Position numbers and translations under genes: made by a program. 64,000 nucleotides of DNA, taken from assembly GCF_017874455.1 (NCBI RefSeq), contig NZ_JAGGLN010000004.1, positions 124,001 to 188,000 of the forward strand, read 5' to 3'. The notes under the pieces were generated by a model. That model saw nothing but the letters and a program-made list of their open reading frames with translations. It ran no database searches and was not told the DNA's origin. The stretch is from Methanobacterium aggregans. Its GTDB lineage: Archaea > Methanobacteriota > Methanobacteria > Methanobacteriales > Methanobacteriaceae. Shown here piece by piece: positions 22,940 through 37,008 of the stretch; the stretch's first letter is position 1, and each line of letters opens with the position of its first letter.

Positions 22940-23542
22940 TCATTTATGAGTTTGCCTTAAAAGTTCCTCTAAAATTATTATGTCACTACAGCTATTAATA
23001 TTTAAGGCCAACTCAACCTTCCCCATTATAAGAACTTCCTCATCTTGTTGCTTGTTGGTACTTCTTAATATATTTAATCCCGATGGAACCATATCTCCCA
23101 TTATTATACTTGGTTTTAGACCATTTTCCCTGAAAATTTCAAGTGGAACTGCAACACACATTGCAGGTTTACCACATAATTCATAGTCAATGATCACTTC
23201 ATCAATTGTTTCACCATCAATTAGAGGTAAATCCGATGTTATTGTAACTATAACCTCATTTTCATCTTCAGGATATCTTTTTGATATGAAGAATGCGAGG
23301 TCTTCAATGTAACCGTCTCCAGGTGTTTCAAAGACATCTACCCCAATTTTTTGGGCAAATTTTGAGGTTTTTGGTGTGTTTGGGCTGGTTGCAACAATGA
23401 TCCTGTCCAGTTTGCTGGAGTTTCTCGCAGCTTCAATCACATGTTGGATCATGGGTTTTCCTGCAATTTTTATGAGGGGTTTTTCACCTTCAAGTATCAT
23501 TCTACTGCCTTTTCCACCGGCCATTATCAAAGCTGTTATCAT
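22940..23542 (-). CDS. cobY: Adenosylcobinamide-phosphate guanylyltransferase CobY
   Basis: CobY transfers GMP from GTP to adenosylcobinamide phosphate, a late step of corrinoid synthesis that in archaea replaces bacterial CobU. The nucleotide-binding start ALIMAGGKGSRM is clear, followed by EKPLIKIAGKPMIQHV, ATSPNTPKT and GYIEDL, as in archaeal CobY. SDLPLID supplies the metal-binding Asp. The ATG at 23542 follows GGAGGATC; an upstream TTG is unlikely. Corrinoid is needed by MtrA and by the B12-dependent radical-SAM enzymes in this window. Confidence 0.85.
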   Translation of the reverse strand: MITALIMAGGKGSRMILEGEKPLIKIAGKPMIQHVIEAARNSSKLDRIIVATSPNTPKTSKFAQKIGVDVFETPGDGYIEDLAFFISKRYPEDENEVIVTITSDLPLIDGETIDEVIIDYELCGKPAMCVAVPLEIFRENGLKPSIIMGDMVPSGLNILRSTNKQQDEEVLIMGKVELALNINSCSDIIILEELLRQTHK

Positions 23543-23778
23543 GTGATCCTCCAATTATTTCGGCACAATTTTGCAGAACTCTGCATCATCCAATTTTTCA
23601 AGTTACTGTAATGGTAAGATTTATATAACTCCTACCCTTAATATAACATTCCTTAGAGAAATTAGCTAAAGAGGGTATTCAAAGGATTATGTTCAGAAAG
23701 AAATTTTTTTTGGAATTATTTACTAAATTAACCACATATAACCCCTTAAAACTGAAAAAAATCACGTGGTGATATTTA

Positions 23779-24630
23779 ATGTTTGAAAATTTAAAGACTG
23801 TTTTCTTACTCACGGTGCTCACCCTTATTCTCGTGGGTATAGGATACTTTATAGGATCATTATTTGGAATTGGACAATTCGGGGCACTCATAGCCCTTTT
23901 AATAGCTGCAGTTATGAACTTCACATCCTACTTCTTCTCAGACAGAATAGTTCTGAGGATGTACAGGGCAAAGGAAGTTTCAGAGGCAGAAGCACCTGTT
24001 CTTCATCAGATAGTTTCTGAACTTTCAATGAACGCTGGAATACCAAAACCAAGAATTGCGATCATTGAAACTGCAACACCCAACGCATTTGCAACGGGTA
24101 GAAGTCCAAGTAATGCAGTTGTAGCTGTTACAACTGGTATTTTGAACCTTCTGGACAGGGATGAACTTGAAGGTGTGATAGCCCACGAACTAAGCCATGT
24201 TAAACACAGGGACATCCTTATAAGTGCCGTTGTGGCAACTGTAGCCGGTGCAATAGCATGGATAGCCAACTTCGCCCAGTTCTTTGCATTCTTCGGCGGT
24301 GATGGGGATGATGCTGGTGGAATCCTTGGACTGATACTCATGAGCATATTCGCACCAATCGCTGCAATGTTAATCCAGCTTGCAATCAGCAGGTCCAGGG
24401 AGTTCAAGGCAGATGAAGGCGGAGCTAAAGTTTCAGGAAAACCATGGGCACTTGCAAATGCACTTAGAAAACTTGAAATGGGAATAAATGCTCGCCCTAT
24501 GGATGCTAATCCCTCAACAGCCCACATGTTCATAGCAAACCCATTTGGAGGAAGGGGCAGTAGATTCGTCAAGCTTTTTTCAACCCACCCACCAATGGAA
24601 GAGAGGATACACAAGTTAATGGAGATGTGA
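23779..24630 (+). CDS. htpX: HtpX-type membrane zinc metalloprotease
   Basis: A membrane-bound M48 peptidase of the HtpX group, involved in removing damaged membrane proteins. The zinc motif is AHELSHVKHRD (about residues 138-148), with a downstream Glu in SRSREFKADEGGAK as third ligand. Two N-terminal helices (about 7-55) and two more after the zinc motif make a four-pass layout. GTGGTGAT precedes the ATG. The TATA-like ACATATAAC about 45 bases up gives a short leader. Single gene; a T6 run follows the stop. Confidence 0.93.
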   Translation: MFENLKTVFLLTVLTLILVGIGYFIGSLFGIGQFGALIALLIAAVMNFTSYFFSDRIVLRMYRAKEVSEAEAPVLHQIVSELSMNAGIPKPRIAIIETATPNAFATGRSPSNAVVAVTTGILNLLDRDELEGVIAHELSHVKHRDILISAVVATVAGAIAWIANFAQFFAFFGGDGDDAGGILGLILMSIFAPIAAMLIQLAISRSREFKADEGGAKVSGKPWALANALRKLEMGINARPMDANPSTAHMFIANPFGGRGSRFVKLFSTHPPMEERIHKLMEM

Positions 24631-24986
24631 ATCCCTTAACACTCCCCTATTTTTTAAGTTTTTTGAAATCTTTTTTAATAAAAATTTTTTATAAAAAATA
24701 GTTATTTTTACAGAGTTTTACCCATTATAAGAAATTTTATGATGAAATGAGAATTTCATAGAAATATTTTAGTTCCAGTGCATCATCTTTTTTTTTAATG
24801 GAGAGTTTAAAACTAAAAAAATCAATTTATTAGTGAATTATTAATTCTGAAGTGTTAAACTAAATCTAAAAAATTAGAATGAATAAAAAAAATAGTGTGA
24901 AATAGGTTTTAAATTAAAAATAGATAATTTGAGTGTAAACTTGGCGAAAATATTACTAAAATCACTCTTTTTAAACTCAAATGAAC
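24631..24986. other. Convergent A/T-rich intergenic region, 356 bp
   Basis: Between the stops of htpX and the marker 14 gene. T runs close to each gene (for example plus-strand T6 near 24650 and minus-strand T8 at 24888-24895) are probable termination sites. A distant inverted pair ATTTGAGT/ACTCAAAT near 24928-24982 could form a long-loop hairpin for the minus gene. No open frame is supported. Confidence 0.45.
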
Positions 24987-26453
24987 CTATTTCTTCTGAA
25001 GCTTCCTTCTCTGACCCAATATACAAGGACCACCATGTCTTCCACCTACAGGAACCTTTGGAGTTCCTATTGAGTTCATACACCTTGCCATCATGGCAGA
25101 TCCCATTCCAAGAGCATCAGAAACGAATATCACATCTTCAAAGTATTTTTTGGAATATTCAAGGATGAGTTCAGGTTTTTTGCCTGTGATCCCTGCCCTT
25201 CCAGTCACACCCAGTACAGAACCTTCTTCCACAACTCCTTCCTCAAAGGCTTCTTCTATGAGCCTTTTAACCACCATTGCACTCACATGGTCCAGGGTTG
25301 CAAAGAGGGTGTGTATCCCTGAAGCTTCGTAGATCTCATGTCCAAAACTGGTTAGTTCAGATATTTCATCCCCATTCTTTCCAACGTCACAGCCTATCAG
25401 GGTTGTACCTGCTGCATATGCTGCTTTAGGATCTACAGGTACAGTTCCAAACCTTTCACGACCCTCAGGCACCTTTCTTATGTCAACGTGTTCATGGGCT
25501 TCTTCAGCATATTTTTTGGCGGTTTTCCAATCTGCACCTTTTATTATTCCCTTTTTGTAGAGGTCCAGGGCTGCACCTCCTCTTTTATCCACCTTTTCTG
25601 TTCCACGGATTATTGAGTCGGATATTGCTCCTGCAAGTCCGCAGAAGTTGCCCACTGTCCTTGAGTAGGGTTCCTGGCTGTTGGTGATACGGCCTGCGAG
25701 TGTGGTTCCAAAGTCCATTGAAACACATGGATCCCTGAAGTCAACCTCAGTCCATTTTGCACCCAGCTTTATTCCTGCTGTAACTAATTCCCCTTCCATC
25801 TCATTTGCTACAACTGCCCTTCCAGTTGGTGGTAAAACACTCACAACTGCACCATCGAACATCACCTGATCTATGTAGGTGTATTCCTGGAGGCGTTCAG
25901 GGAAGTTTTCCTTACTCATTGCAGGGGACATCTTCCTTGGAGGTATTCCTGCTTCAAGACATCCATTTGCAAGGGCTATTATTAGGTCTCCAACCTCATC
26001 CGGTGAGGCAAATCCCGCTGTAACACCTGTTGATCTGACAACGAAGTCCAGATCTTTATTTATATCAACATGGGCCTTCTTCAGGGATTCAAGTATGGTG
26101 TTCTTTACCATTTCAGATACTGATTCCTTGGTGAGTTCAACCTTCCACACTGTTTCCCCAAAAACCTTTTCCCCTTTTTTTGGTGGGCGGATGTCACGCG
26201 TCATCTTCACTGTCTTATCAAGAAGGTAAGTTCTACTTGTTCTGAGGTTCGTGGCAGTTAATATGCATTTTGTGGTGGTGTTTCCAAGTTCAACCGATGC
26301 AACCACATAGTACGTATCCGGTTTCATTAAAAGACCGGATCCCGCTGTTTTTTTCATGTAAGACGTTGATTTGATATCTTCAATTCTTATGTAATTACTT
26401 TTGGCCATTATGGGTTTTGGACCCAATCCCAGTAGTTTAGCAAAACGTGACAA
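24987..26453 (-). CDS. Methanogenesis marker protein 14 (DUF2114-type), ASKHA-like
   Basis: This 488-residue protein matches what I know of methanogenesis marker 14, found only in methanogens. Two glycine-rich phosphate-loop-like segments, ASVELGNTTTKCIL and SMDFGTTLAGRI, suggest the actin/ASKHA ATPase fold. The end GRHGGPCILGQRRK is also characteristic. The function is unknown; links to Mcr assembly are often assumed. The start is placed at a TTG at 26453, because AGGGGGT lies 5 bases upstream and a TATA (ATTTATATTA) lies about 60 bases up; the longest frame, to 26507, would begin only about ten bases past that TATA. Confidence 0.7.
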   Translation of the reverse strand: MSRFAKLLGLGPKPIMAKSNYIRIEDIKSTSYMKKTAGSGLLMKPDTYYVVASVELGNTTTKCILTATNLRTSRTYLLDKTVKMTRDIRPPKKGEKVFGETVWKVELTKESVSEMVKNTILESLKKAHVDINKDLDFVVRSTGVTAGFASPDEVGDLIIALANGCLEAGIPPRKMSPAMSKENFPERLQEYTYIDQVMFDGAVVSVLPPTGRAVVANEMEGELVTAGIKLGAKWTEVDFRDPCVSMDFGTTLAGRITNSQEPYSRTVGNFCGLAGAISDSIIRGTEKVDKRGGAALDLYKKGIIKGADWKTAKKYAEEAHEHVDIRKVPEGRERFGTVPVDPKAAYAAGTTLIGCDVGKNGDEISELTSFGHEIYEASGIHTLFATLDHVSAMVVKRLIEEAFEEGVVEEGSVLGVTGRAGITGKKPELILEYSKKYFEDVIFVSDALGMGSAMMARCMNSIGTPKVPVGGRHGGPCILGQRRKLQKK

Positions 26454-26902
26454 ATGATACCCCCTAAAAAAATTAATATTTAAACTCTTTCTAAGGTATA
26501 AATTCATTTTAATGGTAATATAAATCTTGTGAAAAAATTTTTCATTCGATGCTCAATGAAGTCTCCTTGAAAACTCTCTCTAAAATATCATCTGGCAGAT
26601 ATTTCAATAGTTAAAACCCATCTTTATCCATTGGAAATCTAAAAAATTAATAAAAACTATTCTTTAATAAAAATAAAATATATCTGCAGGTTATCAGCGT
26701 GTACTTCCCTTCTCAGGCTTGTGACTCTTTTACGGCAATTTTGAATGGTTTCTTTGAAATTTTTTTAGAAAAAGGGGGATTGTGATTTTTATAGATTTTA
26801 ATTAAAAATAGTACAAAAAAAATATAAAAATAGGTTATTTGACGACCTGAGTCATCAATTCACCTTTACTCCTATTTAACTCAACAATATTTTGTTACAG
26901 TT
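26454..26902. other. Intergenic region between marker 14 gene and mtrH, 449 bp
   Basis: The left part holds the minus-strand promoter of the marker 14 gene and the right end the mtr terminator. A less A/T-rich island near 26695-26750 has no good open frame. It could be an RNA element, but I see no structure that decides it. Confidence 0.4.
26813..26858 (-). terminator. Hairpin plus T8 terminator of the mtr operon
   Basis: Minus strand: TTGATGAC-TCAG-GTCGTCAA forms an 8-bp stem (one T-G pair) with a 4-base loop at 26839-26858. CCTATTTTTATA and a T8 run (26815-26822) follow. The hairpin lies about 45 bases after the mtrH stop. Confidence 0.65.
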
Positions 26903-27835
26903 TTATAAGAGTTTGAACATTGGGTGTCCTTCAACTGCTTCAGTGCCTAAATCTTTGGCAGCTTCTGCTATGAAGATATCAGCCATTGCACATGCTGGGA
27001 AAGCAAGTTTTGCGTTTTCTATAGGTCCAAAGAGAACGAAGTCTCCACCTGCCATCTGCTGGACAAGGTTGGAACCTATGTCACAAACAGGCCATGCTTC
27101 TTTGTGTTCTTTTTTGTAGCCCCTGAGCCAATCCCATGCTGAAGGCACGTTGTGGATACCGCTTCCAACAGGGAATCCCCATTTGCTTTTCTCAACAAAG
27201 GAAGTTCTGACTGCTACACCTGCACCCTGTCCGAGTGGGGTAACTGCAGTGTCCATGAGTGGTTTATCGATTCCGCACTCTTCAGCCATCTGCATAAGAC
27301 CTTTGTCTAATGTACTTCCACCATCTTCCCATATACTTACTTTACCATCTACTGTTGGTTCCATAGGGTTGAATCCTAGAACTATGGATGCTGTAAGGTC
27401 AGATTCTTTAACTGCTTCAAGTTCAGCAGCATCTGCAGCCATGTTTATGGAGTTGTATATAGCCCTGTCAGCTAAACCAACTTCTGTAGCATAGTTTGCA
27501 CCTGCAACTCTTGCATCACCAGAGGTAGAGTCTATCAGGAATGGTGCGTCTGTGAAGTCACCTACAAATTCCAAATATTTAACAAGAGCTTCAGAAGTAG
27601 CTCCAAATACCTGTACTAAACAAGGGTTTCCTGTTACGTCAGACATTTCTTCCATGGTTTTTATTAATTCTTCAGCTTTCGCTTTGTCGAAAATTCCTGC
27701 TTTTTCATCTTCAATGATTTTGTGCCCACCGTAAAAGATGGTTCCTGCTAAAACAGTTGGATATTCACCTGGCTGTCCACCGACTTTAACACCAGCTATA
27801 TCTAAAACAACTTGTTCTTTGTCAAATCTAAACAT
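26903..27835 (-). CDS. mtrH: Tetrahydromethanopterin S-methyltransferase subunit H
   Basis: MtrH moves the methyl group from methyl-H4MPT onto the corrinoid of MtrA. It is the soluble, peripheral subunit, 310 residues, with a TIM-barrel-type methyltransferase sequence (VLDIAGVKVGGQPGEYPTVL at the start, VLGFNPMEPTVDG, GIHNVPSAWDWLR). The ATG at 27835 follows GGAGGAT; the longer frame to 27868 runs into mtrG. It is the last gene of mtrEDCBAFGH. Confidence 0.97.
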   Translation of the reverse strand: MFRFDKEQVVLDIAGVKVGGQPGEYPTVLAGTIFYGGHKIIEDEKAGIFDKAKAEELIKTMEEMSDVTGNPCLVQVFGATSEALVKYLEFVGDFTDAPFLIDSTSGDARVAGANYATEVGLADRAIYNSINMAADAAELEAVKESDLTASIVLGFNPMEPTVDGKVSIWEDGGSTLDKGLMQMAEECGIDKPLMDTAVTPLGQGAGVAVRTSFVEKSKWGFPVGSGIHNVPSAWDWLRGYKKEHKEAWPVCDIGSNLVQQMAGGDFVLFGPIENAKLAFPACAMADIFIAEAAKDLGTEAVEGHPMFKLL

Positions 27836-27854
27836 ACGTAATCCTCCTATTAAA

Positions 27855-28106
27855 TTAGACTCCACCAAATGCGGATAGGATTGCTCCTACTTTTACAACT
27901 TTGAATGCGATAAACAGGATTATGAGACCTATCATAATACCGTATAGGATTCCTATATCCCTGCCTATTTGTTGACCCATTCTCTGGGAGATTTCGCCGT
28001 AGTTGAACTCAACTTTTTCTTCAACATCGTCTAATCTCTCGTTTGCTTTGTTGAACTCGTCTGAAGGGACGATGACACGCGGTACAACATTTTTATCATC
28101 TGTCAT
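27855..28106 (-). CDS. mtrG: Tetrahydromethanopterin S-methyltransferase subunit G
   Basis: An 83-residue subunit with a charged N terminus (a short coiled region, EFNKANERLDDVEEKVEF) and one membrane helix near the C terminus (IGILYGIMIGLIILFIAFKV). It helps anchor the Mtr complex. It begins 3 bases after the mtrF stop, with GGGGGG upstream of the ATG. Confidence 0.95.
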   Translation of the reverse strand: MTDDKNVVPRVIVPSDEFNKANERLDDVEEKVEFNYGEISQRMGQQIGRDIGILYGIMIGLIILFIAFKVVKVGAILSAFGGV

Positions 28107-28109
28107 AAC

Positions 28110-28313
28110 TTATGCCCCCCTGATGATGACCCATACTACTGGTAAGCCTACAAGAAGCATTGCGAATACAAATCCTATGGCCATACCATAGATCCTTGTG
28201 TTTATTAAACCTGCAAACAACCTCTGGTCCCTACCAATCAACTGGGTACGAATTTTTATATCTTCTACAGTTTTTTTAATTCCTCTAACGTTAGGTTTGT
28301 TTGATATTAACAT
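28110..28313 (-). CDS. mtrF: Tetrahydromethanopterin S-methyltransferase subunit F
   Basis: A 67-residue subunit with the motif DIKIRTQLIGRDQRLFAGLI, shared in form with the end of MtrA, then one membrane helix. Its likeness to the MtrA tail (IRNIQTQIKGIGANQRIFAGM) suggests a common origin of the two anchors. GGGGGTT precedes the ATG. It follows mtrA by 12 bases. Confidence 0.94.
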   Translation of the reverse strand: MLISNKPNVRGIKKTVEDIKIRTQLIGRDQRLFAGLINTRIYGMAIGFVFAMLLVGLPVVWVIIRGA

Positions 28314-28325
28314 GTTTAACCCCCG

Positions 28326-29048
28326 TTATTTCAAGAGTAAGATGGTTCCAAGAGTTAAGATGAATGCTAAACCTATAACAAGTCCCTGAACTTTTCCAGC
28401 GTACATACCTGCAAAAATCCTCTGGTTTGCACCGATCCCTTTGATCTGTGTCTGTATGTTACGGATTCTTGCATCAATTAATGCTGTTTCAGGTGTTACT
28501 GGTTTAACTTCTTCACCTTCTTCCTCTTCACCTTCTTCCTCTGAGATCTCTATGACCATTGCTTCTTCTTCAAAGGCACCTGGATCTTTTTCTATGCACT
28601 CTTTTACTTTAGACTGGATAGATGCAGCGTCCTCAACATCTATGAGGTCCACTAATTCCAGCTGCTGCTGGAATCTTTCTATTCCTTCATCAGGTACGTT
28701 TTCAACGTATGGTATAGCTCCAGTTGCACCTAAGATGCTTCTCTTTTCTGGGTCAACACCATTTTCGTGTAGCGCCTGTATACTCTGACCGGTGATGTGT
28801 CCCTGCACCTCTGATCCACAGAGTATGAGGAACCTTATGTTCGGGTTGGATATTATGTTAGCTATGACCTTCTCGACTCCGAGGTTTTCGGTTTTGCATG
28901 GTCCTGCTATTGCTGCGCCTGCATCTGCTGGCACATCTTCAATGTGAGAAGCTAGTGTAACTGCTGCAACAGGGCTTTCTGGGTCTCCGACCACGTAGTC
29001 ACCGTTTACGACAGGCCATCCTTCTGCGGGTGATTTTTTATCAGCCAT
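28326..29048 (-). CDS. mtrA: Tetrahydromethanopterin S-methyltransferase subunit A (corrinoid protein)
   Basis: MtrA carries the corrinoid (factor III) that accepts and passes on the methyl group. The 240-residue protein has a soluble N-terminal domain, with the likely cobalt-ligand His in GSEVQGHITGQSI, an acidic linker (EEEGEEEEGEE) and one C-terminal membrane helix. GGAGGT precedes the ATG. It lies between mtrB and mtrF in the usual order. Confidence 0.97.
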   Translation of the reverse strand: MADKKSPAEGWPVVNGDYVVGDPESPVAAVTLASHIEDVPADAGAAIAGPCKTENLGVEKVIANIISNPNIRFLILCGSEVQGHITGQSIQALHENGVDPEKRSILGATGAIPYVENVPDEGIERFQQQLELVDLIDVEDAASIQSKVKECIEKDPGAFEEEAMVIEISEEEGEEEEGEEVKPVTPETALIDARIRNIQTQIKGIGANQRIFAGMYAGKVQGLVIGLAFILTLGTILLLK

Positions 29049-29060
29049 TCTTTATACCTC

Positions 29061-29366
29061 CTATAATAATAGGGCGACCAGCAGTACAAGCCCTAATACA
29101 AATCCATAAACCATGTTGGTTAGTTTACCTGCTGTTACGTAAACTCCTTCCCTTCCAGGATAAGCACCGGGAGATACGGTTGTTGGATCAAGAGCGTGTT
29201 CAATATCGTCTGCCGCAATCTCTAATTCAGCTATTTGTTCATTTATAGTGTCTAATGATACTAATACGACGTCTCTGCCTAGTGCTGCTCCCACGATACC
29301 TGTGGAAGGGTCAAGAGTCAAGTTTGATTCAGGAGCTATTTTTATTAAAGGTAACATTTCTACCAT
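29061..29366 (-). CDS. mtrB: Tetrahydromethanopterin S-methyltransferase subunit B
   Basis: A 101-residue subunit with a single C-terminal membrane helix (MVYGFVLGLVLLVALLL). The N-terminal part holds the conserved LTLDPSTGIVGAALGRDVV. AAGGAGG lies before the ATG. It is 12 bases after mtrC. Confidence 0.95.
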   Translation of the reverse strand: MVEMLPLIKIAPESNLTLDPSTGIVGAALGRDVVLVSLDTINEQIAELEIAADDIEHALDPTTVSPGAYPGREGVYVTAGKLTNMVYGFVLGLVLLVALLL

Positions 29367-29378
29367 TCTTATTCCTCC

Positions 29379-30196
29379 TTACTGCTCTTCCTCTTTTGGC
29401 CATAGTCCCGTCCATTTGACGGATGCTGCTTCATTCAATGATGCCTGTATAAAGGATCTGATTGAAATGAACCATGCTAAAGCACCAACAACAGATATTG
29501 TCACAGGTGCCCACAAGGTACTGGACGTTCCAATTGCAAGTAAACCTACTATTGCCATTGCCATAAATCCTGTGGTTGATGCGAGTTTTAAGGTTCTTAT
29601 CTGGTTCTCGTTTGGTCCGAGACATGCGTTGAATGGGTGCTGTATTGCCATTGTGTTTAATATAAACAGAAGTCCTATGAATCCTGTTGATATGACTGCT
29701 GTAAGTATTGCTGACATGGAGTAACTTCCAGCTATTGCTGCTGAAAAACCGAATATGGATAATGCAGCTGCACCTGAAAGCTCAATTGTGCACCTTACAA
29801 GTATTGGTATTTTCATTTTAATGACTTTTTTACCAATTCCTGAAACTACTGCTCCAAGTACCATTGCAAGTACGAATCCGAATAGTGGTCCGAGTATTGT
29901 TGGTATTCCAGATATTAAAGCGCCTGCCATACCTGCAACTGCACCTATGATACCTATAGCTAGGGACATGTAACCTATTGAAGGCACACCTGTACCTAAA
30001 CCGTAGCTTGCAACTCTTCTTATAGCGTCAGCTCCCCATACTATTGCACAAACTGCACCTAATGATGCAAAGAGTGGTCCAAGTACTGGGTTGATTGGAG
30101 TTGCGTAAATTCCTAAAAGGCCGCCTATTACTCCAAGTGCCAATGTTTTAGTTGGGGAAACACCTATTTCAGGTGCGCCTCCTGCTGCTGCTGACA

Positions 30197-30197
<1 letters not shown>
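29379..30197 (-). CDS. mtrC: Tetrahydromethanopterin S-methyltransferase subunit C
   Basis: An integral membrane subunit of 272 residues with about seven or eight Gly/Ala-rich helices, part of the Na+-translocating core with MtrD and MtrE. Typical segments are PTKTLALGVIGGLLGIYATP and the end WTGLWPKEEEQ. Its ATG shares one base with the mtrD stop, so translation is coupled; GGAGGT lies inside mtrD. Confidence 0.96.
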
Positions 30198-30920
<723 letters not shown>

Positions 30921-30924
30921 ATCC

Positions 30925-31806
<882 letters not shown>

Positions 31807-31833
31807 TTTATTTCCTCCTAAATTATCGTTAAT

Positions 31834-31862
31834 AAAAAAAATAGGTGTTAAGTAACACCTAT

Positions 31863-31863
<1 letters not shown>
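31834..31863 (-). terminator. Perfect hairpin plus T8 between mcrA and mtrE
   Basis: AATAGGTGTTA (31840-31850) and TAACACCTATT (31853-31863) form a perfect 11-bp stem with a 2-base gap; the real loop is probably 4 to 6 bases. On the minus strand it starts within the mcrA stop codon and is followed by eight T. It should end most mcr transcripts and let some pass to mtr. Confidence 0.78.
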
Positions 31864-33518
<1,655 letters not shown>

Positions 33519-33533
33519 AATTCCACCTCCTGA

Positions 33534-34283
33534 TTATTCAGGACTGTATCCACCGTTTGATCTGGTTACGTGTATCCTGTGGAGTACTTCTACTGCGTCT
33601 TTGTCGTCTTTGTATGCTTCACCATCCATCCTGTAGATGGTTGTTTTTGATCTAAGGGTTGCTTCGTCGAGTGGTTCACCTAAAACAACAGGTTCGTCCA
33701 GTTCTTCACCGATCTGATTCTTTATAGCTTCAACTTTTCCGGTTTCTTTGTTCAAGACCTGTCTTCTTAACATGTCGAACATGAGACCGTCTTCGTCAAG
33801 CCTTAATGAGTGACCGTGCACACTTGCGCCCCTTATGCCTGTACGGGCTGGGTCAAAGAATTCTGTTTCCAGGAGTTCCTTGGAGATTTTCTCAAGGTCC
33901 CTTTCCCTTGCCTCTATGATCTGCCTTCCTGATAGTGTACCTGCGTCAGCACCTCGGTACCTGCATAGGTAAGCCCTTGATCTTGCGTATGGTTGAGCTG
34001 GTGCGAAGTACATTGAGTCAACAAACTGAATGTATCGTACCCTGTCACCGGCTTTTGCACCGTCGACTGGCTCGACCATTTCTCTTATAACATCATCTGG
34101 TTCGTCCATTTCTTCTAGTGGTGGGTGTACGCTGGGGTATTCCTCACCAGGAGCTCTGTGACCTAAGACTTTTACAACATCTTCGTCTGAGATTTCTCTA
34201 AATTTTTCAAGTTCGTAATCAGGGTTGCATAAATTCCTTCGATTCTGAGCAACCTGACTAGTTCCGGGATAAAATTGTGCCAT
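33534..34283 (-). CDS. mcrG: Methyl-coenzyme M reductase gamma subunit
   Basis: The 249-residue gamma subunit of MCR, starting MAQFYPGTSQVAQNRRN. The middle holds FVDSMYFAPAQPYARSR and GRQIIEARERDLE, both typical. Of two nearby ATG codons, 34283 is chosen because AGGAGGTG is 8-9 bases upstream; the other, at 34289, is only 2-3 bases from it. The ribosome site lies in the end of mcrC. Confidence 0.97.
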   Translation of the reverse strand: MAQFYPGTSQVAQNRRNLCNPDYELEKFREISDEDVVKVLGHRAPGEEYPSVHPPLEEMDEPDDVIREMVEPVDGAKAGDRVRYIQFVDSMYFAPAQPYARSRAYLCRYRGADAGTLSGRQIIEARERDLEKISKELLETEFFDPARTGIRGASVHGHSLRLDEDGLMFDMLRRQVLNKETGKVEAIKNQIGEELDEPVVLGEPLDEATLRSKTTIYRMDGEAYKDDKDAVEVLHRIHVTRSNGGYSPE

Positions 34284-34285
34284 AT

Positions 34286-34882
34286 TCATGCACCTCCTAA
34301 TGCTAATCTTACTTTTCTAATAATTTCATCCAACTTCTCTTGGGGACAGGTTTCTCCTCTGATAACGCCGCTTATGATATCCTTGATTTCACCTTTGGTT
34401 TTAGGTTCATCAGGCATAACGGCCCTTGTTTTGACACCTATCTTTGCAAAATCCTCAAAGTCAACGGGATATTCACATATTATAACGCATGGCCTGTTAA
34501 CGTTCCTTAGAATCAGCCTAGCCTTGTAAATGATGTGATGTTTCACACCTCCAAGGTGTACAACAACAAGCCTGTGCCGTTTTATCTGCTCGATCTCCTT
34601 TGGAGTGAGTCCGAAAAGGCTTCCATGACCTGCTGATGGAGCGTCCTGTGGAACACCGCCGCCTGCATTTAAAACAAGTGTACTTGTCTGTATGTTAGCT
34701 TCCCTTAGAGCAAAGGTAATTTCACAAACAGGTTTAGTTATGTGCCTCCTTCCAGGAGACATTGCTATTGCCAAAACTTCACTTCCACACTGTGCAAATG
34801 TTCCTCTCTGGGCAATTCCTCCTCCTTCGCCCATTCCCATGGTTTCTCTGCAGTCTACAACATGTGTGGATTTTCCTATCAT
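34286..34882 (-). CDS. mcrC: Methyl-coenzyme M reductase operon protein C
   Basis: McrC is not part of the purified enzyme. In this family it has been found in the complex that activates MCR by reducing nickel. The 198 residues include CRETMGMGEGGGIAQRGTFA with a conserved Cys near the start, and QDAPSAGHGSLFG. It starts 2 bases after mcrD with AAAGGA upstream and ends 2 bases before the mcrG start. Confidence 0.95.
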   Translation of the reverse strand: MIGKSTHVVDCRETMGMGEGGGIAQRGTFAQCGSEVLAIAMSPGRRHITKPVCEITFALREANIQTSTLVLNAGGGVPQDAPSAGHGSLFGLTPKEIEQIKRHRLVVVHLGGVKHHIIYKARLILRNVNRPCVIICEYPVDFEDFAKIGVKTRAVMPDEPKTKGEIKDIISGVIRGETCPQEKLDEIIRKVRLALGGA

Positions 34883-34884
34883 GG

Positions 34885-35319
34885 CTATTCTTTCCTTTTT
34901 AGTACTTTGGCTCTTTCACTGAGTTTTGCGTTCTGATCTGTTAAACCGATCATTTCATCTGGAACTTCGTCCAGTTTGTCTCCGTATTTTATCTGATCTG
35001 TCACTGTTTTCTGTTTCCTTATGAACAAACCCATGTGTATGTTGTATCCAAATGGCAGAAGTTCTTCGCATATCTCTTTTACTTCATCAATCGTTTCTTC
35101 ACTGTTGATTTCCATTAGAATTCGTCCAGTTTTAATCTGTAAGTCAACTTCCTCACCATCAATCATTATGGTTCGGCGATCTGGGTTATCGGAGCCCTGA
35201 GGAAGTCTCTGTCCCTGAAGAACCATTCTTTTAACGCCTTCAATTTTTTCAAGATCATTTAACAATCTTTCTGTTGTATCCGCGCTTAACAACCTGTGTG
35301 GAAATATTTCAATGTCCAT
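34885..35319 (-). CDS. mcrD: Methyl-coenzyme M reductase operon protein D
   Basis: A 144-residue accessory protein, not in the mature enzyme; it is thought to help assembly or cofactor loading. It starts MDIEIFPHRLLSADTTERLL and has GQRLPQGSDNPDRR, as usual. GGGGGT stands about 11 bases before the ATG. It is the second gene of the mcr operon. Confidence 0.95.
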   Translation of the reverse strand: MDIEIFPHRLLSADTTERLLNDLEKIEGVKRMVLQGQRLPQGSDNPDRRTIMIDGEEVDLQIKTGRILMEINSEETIDEVKEICEELLPFGYNIHMGLFIRKQKTVTDQIKYGDKLDEVPDEMIGLTDQNAKLSERAKVLKRKE

Positions 35320-35352
35320 TTACTGTCTTACCCCCAAGTTTTGGATTTCAAT

Positions 35353-37008
<1,656 letters not shown>

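Noticed and set aside
26695..26750. Less A/T-rich island between the marker 14 gene and mtrH as a possible small RNA (box C/D type)
   Set aside because: CTGA boxes occur, but no proper C box or guide pairing could be seen, and no promoter-terminator pair frames it.
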